A DNA stretch of 64,000 bases. Origin: Pseudomonas mosselii (GTDB lineage Bacteria > Pseudomonadota > Gammaproteobacteria > Pseudomonadales > Pseudomonadaceae). The notes beneath the pieces are model-generated. The model had not been told where the DNA came from. It ran no database searches and saw nothing but the letters and a program-made list of their open reading frames with translations. A program made the translations under genes and the position numbers. The stretch spans positions 2,511,501 through 2,575,500 of the forward strand of contig NZ_CP081966.1 in the NCBI RefSeq assembly GCF_019823065.1, given 5' to 3'. Below are positions 61,105 to 64,000 of this stretch, piece after piece (position 1 is the first letter of the stretch; each line of letters opens with the position of its first letter).

Positions 61105-62760
61105 GTGATCGCCCACTCCGTCGATGATCCCCTGTACTACCTGCACAACTTTCGCCAGGTCCTGAGCTGGGTCGGGCAGCGCTATGCCGACCTGCTGGAC
61201 CGCAACGAGCATGGATTCATCCAGGTTTTCAGCCAACTGCCGGTACCCAGCCAAGCTGTGCTGGTGCGCATGGTCATGCGCAAGGGCGAGCTGTTTCGCA
61301 GCGACAAGCTCGCCTATGCCGAGATCGGCGAAACCGAGGCGGCTCTGGCGCCGTTGCTGGTGCTGGGCTGGGTGGTCGACGATGCGCCGGTGACGGTGGA
61401 GCAACTGTGGGCGTTGCTGCGCAAGGACGAGCTGGCGACATGCTTCGCAGGGCGGCTTCCCCGCCCGCGCGCTGGCAAGGGCGACTTGCTGGAGCAGTTG
61501 CAGGCCCTGGGCTTGCCGCCAGGCCCGCTGGCCCAGTGGTGTCCCGGTTTCCCGGTGCGGATCCTGCACTGGCGCCGGCAGCCGTTGTGCGACCGTCTGC
61601 GCCTGCTGTTCTTCGGCAACCTCTACCAGAGCTGGTCGGACTTCGTGCTGGCCGACCTGGGCGTGTTCCGCTACGAACAGGTGGCGTTCAGCGACGACTC
61701 GCGGGCCTTGCGCCAGCGCTCCGAGGTCGATCTGGCCATCGCCCTGCACCAGTGTGCCGAGCGTCTGGAGCAGGGCGTCGCGCCTGCCGAGCTGCTCGCG
61801 GCGCTGGACGGATTCGACGACAGCAACCCCTGGCTGGCCAGGCGCCGGGCGCGCCTGCTGTTCAGCCTCGGCCAGCAATGCGAGCGCCTGGGGGACTGGG
61901 ACTTGGCTCTGGGGATCTACGCCGAGTGCGCGCACCCCGAGGCACGTATCCGCCAGGTCCGGGTCTACGAGCGCAGCGAGCAATGGTCGCAGGCTCACGC
62001 TTTGGCCCAGCATATGGCCCTGGCACCCGCCAACGCCCTGGAGCGTCAGGCCCTGGAACGCCTGCTGCCACGCCTGGTGCGCAAGCTGGGCGGTCCGGCA
62101 CAGCCGCGCCGGCGCAGCGAGGCGGTGATGCTGATCGAACTGGAACTGCCGACGGAACTTGCGTCACTGGGAGTGGAAGAGGCGGTGCGTCAGCACCTGG
62201 AGCAGGAAGGCGGCAGTGTTCACTATGTCGAGAACTCCCTGTTCAACAGCCTGTTCGGCCTGCTGTGCTGGGAGGCGGTCTTCGCCCCGGTGCCGGGGGC
62301 GTTCTTCCACCCGTTCCAGAGCGGGCCTCAGGACTTGCACGACGTCGATTTCCAGCAGCGCCGCGCGGCACTGTTCGACGTCTGCCTCGGGCGCCTGGAC
62401 GATGGTAGTCATCGCCAGGCCATCCTTGACTGCTTCCAGGCCAAGAAGGGCCTGCAGTCGCCTTTCGTGTTCTGGCAGATGCTCGATGAGGCGCTGCTCG
62501 AACAGGCACTCGACTACCTGCCGCCCGCGCACCTGAAGGCCTGCTTCCTGCGCCTGCTGCAGGATATCCGCGCCAACCGCGCCGGCATGCCTGACCTGAT
62601 CCAGTTCTGGCCGGGGCAGGGCGGTTACCGCATGGTTGAGGTCAAGGGGCCGGGCGATCGCCTGCAGGACAACCAACTGCGCTGGCTCGAGTTCTGCCAT
62701 GCCCACGGTCTGCCGGTCGCGGTGTGCCATGTGCGCTGGAAGGGGGGCGTATCGGTATGA
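61105..62760 (+). CDS. VRR-NUC structure-specific nuclease (FAN1-like)
   Basis: This 551-residue protein resembles bacterial FAN1. An N-terminal helical DNA-binding part (FIQVFSQLPVPSQAVLVRMV, RKGELFRSDKLAYAEIGETE) leads to a TPR-like middle and a C-terminal VRR-NUC PD-(D/E)XK domain. Its catalytic residues lie in NRAGMPDLIQFWP and RMVEVKGPGDRLQDNQLRW. FAN1 cleaves 5' flaps and unhooks DNA interstrand crosslinks. The likely start is the GTG at 61105. Its stop overlaps the helicase start (ATGA), so the two are co-translated. Confidence 0.92.
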   Translation: MIAHSVDDPLYYLHNFRQVLSWVGQRYADLLDRNEHGFIQVFSQLPVPSQAVLVRMVMRKGELFRSDKLAYAEIGETEAALAPLLVLGWVVDDAPVTVEQLWALLRKDELATCFAGRLPRPRAGKGDLLEQLQALGLPPGPLAQWCPGFPVRILHWRRQPLCDRLRLLFFGNLYQSWSDFVLADLGVFRYEQVAFSDDSRALRQRSEVDLAIALHQCAERLEQGVAPAELLAALDGFDDSNPWLARRRARLLFSLGQQCERLGDWDLALGIYAECAHPEARIRQVRVYERSEQWSQAHALAQHMALAPANALERQALERLLPRLVRKLGGPAQPRRRSEAVMLIELELPTELASLGVEEAVRQHLEQEGGSVHYVENSLFNSLFGLLCWEAVFAPVPGAFFHPFQSGPQDLHDVDFQQRRAALFDVCLGRLDDGSHRQAILDCFQAKKGLQSPFVFWQMLDEALLEQALDYLPPAHLKACFLRLLQDIRANRAGMPDLIQFWPGQGGYRMVEVKGPGDRLQDNQLRWLEFCHAHGLPVAVCHVRWKGGVSV

Positions 62761-64000
62761 GCTACACCGTGGCCGTGCGCGCACTGTGTGAGTTCAGCGC
62801 CAAGGTCGGCGACCTCGACCTGCGTTTCACCCCGTCGCCCACCGCCCAGGAGGGCATCGCCGGGCACCGTCGGGTGGTGGCGCGGCGCGCCGCTGGTTAT
62901 GAGTCGGAGGTGGCGCTGGAGGGCGAGTACCAGGGGCTGCGGGTACGCGGCCGCGCCGATGGCTACGACCCTGCGTGCAACCGCCTGGAGGAGATCAAGA
63001 CCCATCGCGGCGACCTGGCCAGGCAGCCCGACAATCACCGCCTGCTGCACTGGGCCCAGGCCAAGGTCTATGCCTGGTTGCTGTGCCAGGCACGGCAACT
63101 GCCGGCGATCGACGTGGCGCTGGTCTACCTCGACGTCGACAGTGACGGCCAGACGCTGATCAGCGAGTGTTACCAGGCCGATGACCTGAAGCGCTTCTTC
63201 GAGACCCAGTGCCAGCGCTTTTTGGCCTGGGCGCAGGCCCAGGAGCGACGGCTGAGCGAGCGGGACCGGGACCTTGGCGCGCTGACATTCCCCTATCCCG
63301 AATTCAGGCTGGGCCAGCGCCAGCTGGCCGAGACGCTGTACAAGGCCGTGAGCACCGGCCGCTGCCTGATGGCCCAGGCCAGCACCGGCATCGGCAAGAC
63401 CCTCGGTACCCTGTTCCCGCTGCTCAAGGCCGTGGTGCCGCAGCAACTGGACAAGCTCTACTTCCTCACCGCCAAGACCCCGGGCCGGGCCCTGGCCCTC
63501 GACGCTCTGCGCCAGATCACCCGGGCGTCGCCGCAGCCGGCGCTGCGCAGCCTTGAACTGATCGCCCGCGACAAGGCCTGCGAGCACCCCGAAAACGCCT
63601 GCCATGGTGAGTCCTGCCCTTTGGCGCGGGGTTTCTACGAGCGCCTGCCGGCCGCCCGCGAAGCCGCCGCGCAGGTGCCGCTGCTCGACCGCGCCAATCT
63701 GCGCGAGGTGGCCCTGGCGCATCAGGTCTGCCCCTATTACCTGGCCCAGGAAATGGCGCGCTGGGTCGACCTGCTGGTGGCCGACTACAACTACTACTTC
63801 GACGCTCATGCCCTGCTGTTCGGCCTGGCCCAGGCCAACCAGTGGCGCACGGCGGTGCTGGTGGACGAGGCGCACAACCTGGTGGAGCGGGGACGGCAGA
63901 TGTACAGTGCCAGCCTTGACCAGGGCCAGTTGCTGGCACTGCGCCAGAGCAAGCCGGCCGGACTCGGCAGTGCCCTCGACCGACTCAACCGGCAGTGGAA
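62757..64000 (+). CDS. Rad3/DinG-like Fe-S DNA helicase with N-terminal nuclease-like domain (partial)
   Basis: The 414 visible residues start MSYTVAVRALCEFSAKVGDL. Residues 1-150 look like a PD-(D/E)XK domain (YQGLRVRGRADGYDP, LEEIKTHRGDLARQ, HWAQAKVYAWLL). The superfamily 2 helicase core follows with FRLGQRQLAE and Walker A (AQASTGIGKTLGTLFP). Four cysteines of a 4Fe-4S cluster lie in CEHPENACHGESCPL and HQVCPYYL, and the DEAH box is VLVDEAHNL. It should unwind DNA 5' to 3' and may also cut it. It is coupled to the FAN1-like gene. The C-terminal helicase motifs lie beyond the window. Confidence 0.92.
   Translation, partial: MSYTVAVRALCEFSAKVGDLDLRFTPSPTAQEGIAGHRRVVARRAAGYESEVALEGEYQGLRVRGRADGYDPACNRLEEIKTHRGDLARQPDNHRLLHWAQAKVYAWLLCQARQLPAIDVALVYLDVDSDGQTLISECYQADDLKRFFETQCQRFLAWAQAQERRLSERDRDLGALTFPYPEFRLGQRQLAETLYKAVSTGRCLMAQASTGIGKTLGTLFPLLKAVVPQQLDKLYFLTAKTPGRALALDALRQITRASPQPALRSLELIARDKACEHPENACHGESCPLARGFYERLPAAREAAAQVPLLDRANLREVALAHQVCPYYLAQEMARWVDLLVADYNYYFDAHALLFGLAQANQWRTAVLVDEAHNLVERGRQMYSASLDQGQLLALRQSKPAGLGSALDRLNRQW

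Overview
The window looks like the chromosome of a fluorescent Pseudomonas of the P. putida group. It is GC-rich, with tightly packed operons whose genes overlap through ATGA junctions. It encodes close relatives of proteins known from P. putida, including a short LOV photoreceptor of the PpSB2-LOV type beside a LitR/PplR-type MerR regulator, a MesX/MesD methionine synthase pair and a PaoABC-like aldehyde oxidoreductase. No rRNA, tRNA or CRISPR array was seen.

Left part (1-16.2 kb). A blue-light module (LOV protein, MerR regulator, and an NTF2-like plus SDR operon) carries paired TGTACA boxes at 954-977 and 1005-1029. The same box (TGTACA-N12-TGTACA) recurs at 13406-13429, ahead of a photolyase/cryptochrome operon (small membrane protein, DUF3833 lipoprotein, DUF6482, CryB-type Fe-S photolyase, DUF2256). 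Between them lie a malate dehydrogenase, an ECF sigma/anti-sigma pair, a DUF3455 protein, a Kup potassium transporter, a chromate transporter and the mesX-mesD-flavin reductase methionine synthesis genes.

16.5-23 kb. One seven-gene operon encodes a thermostable-hemolysin family protein, an acyl-adenylating enzyme, a heme-oxygenase-fold diiron-like oxidase, an SDR, a tetratricopeptide-like exported protein and its own OmpR-type two-component system. A 9-bp direct repeat with 11-bp period sits in the promoter. This is the best candidate here for an undescribed biosynthetic system.

23-39 kb. This is a general-stress block: MscS channel, DUF4142, small hydrophilic proteins, exonuclease III, hemerythrin, DUF421, CinA-like amidase, a YghA-type SDR, a zinc alcohol dehydrogenase, a three-subunit molybdenum aldehyde oxidoreductase, a pyruvate-oxidase-like ThDP enzyme and a cupin.

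39.2-57.3 kb. This is an accessory region punctuated by three copies of a LysR-gene 3' end (39235, 50025 and 57252), which act as probable integration sites. The first segment carries a complete dimethylsulfoniopropionate (DMSP) cleavage cluster: an acrylyl-CoA reductase with its TetR regulator, then dddR, dddD, dddB, dddC and dddT. A transposase remnant follows. The second segment carries a FixLJ-like two-component system, an acyl-CoA ligase and acyl-CoA dehydrogenase pair (DmdB/DmdC-like by family) and a truncated P4-type integrase.

57.3-64 kb. This holds the target LysR gene, a zinc-type alcohol dehydrogenase/quinone reductase, an unrecognised 466-residue protein, a FAN1-type VRR-NUC nuclease, and a Rad3-like Fe-S helicase with a fused nuclease-like N-terminus that runs off the window.
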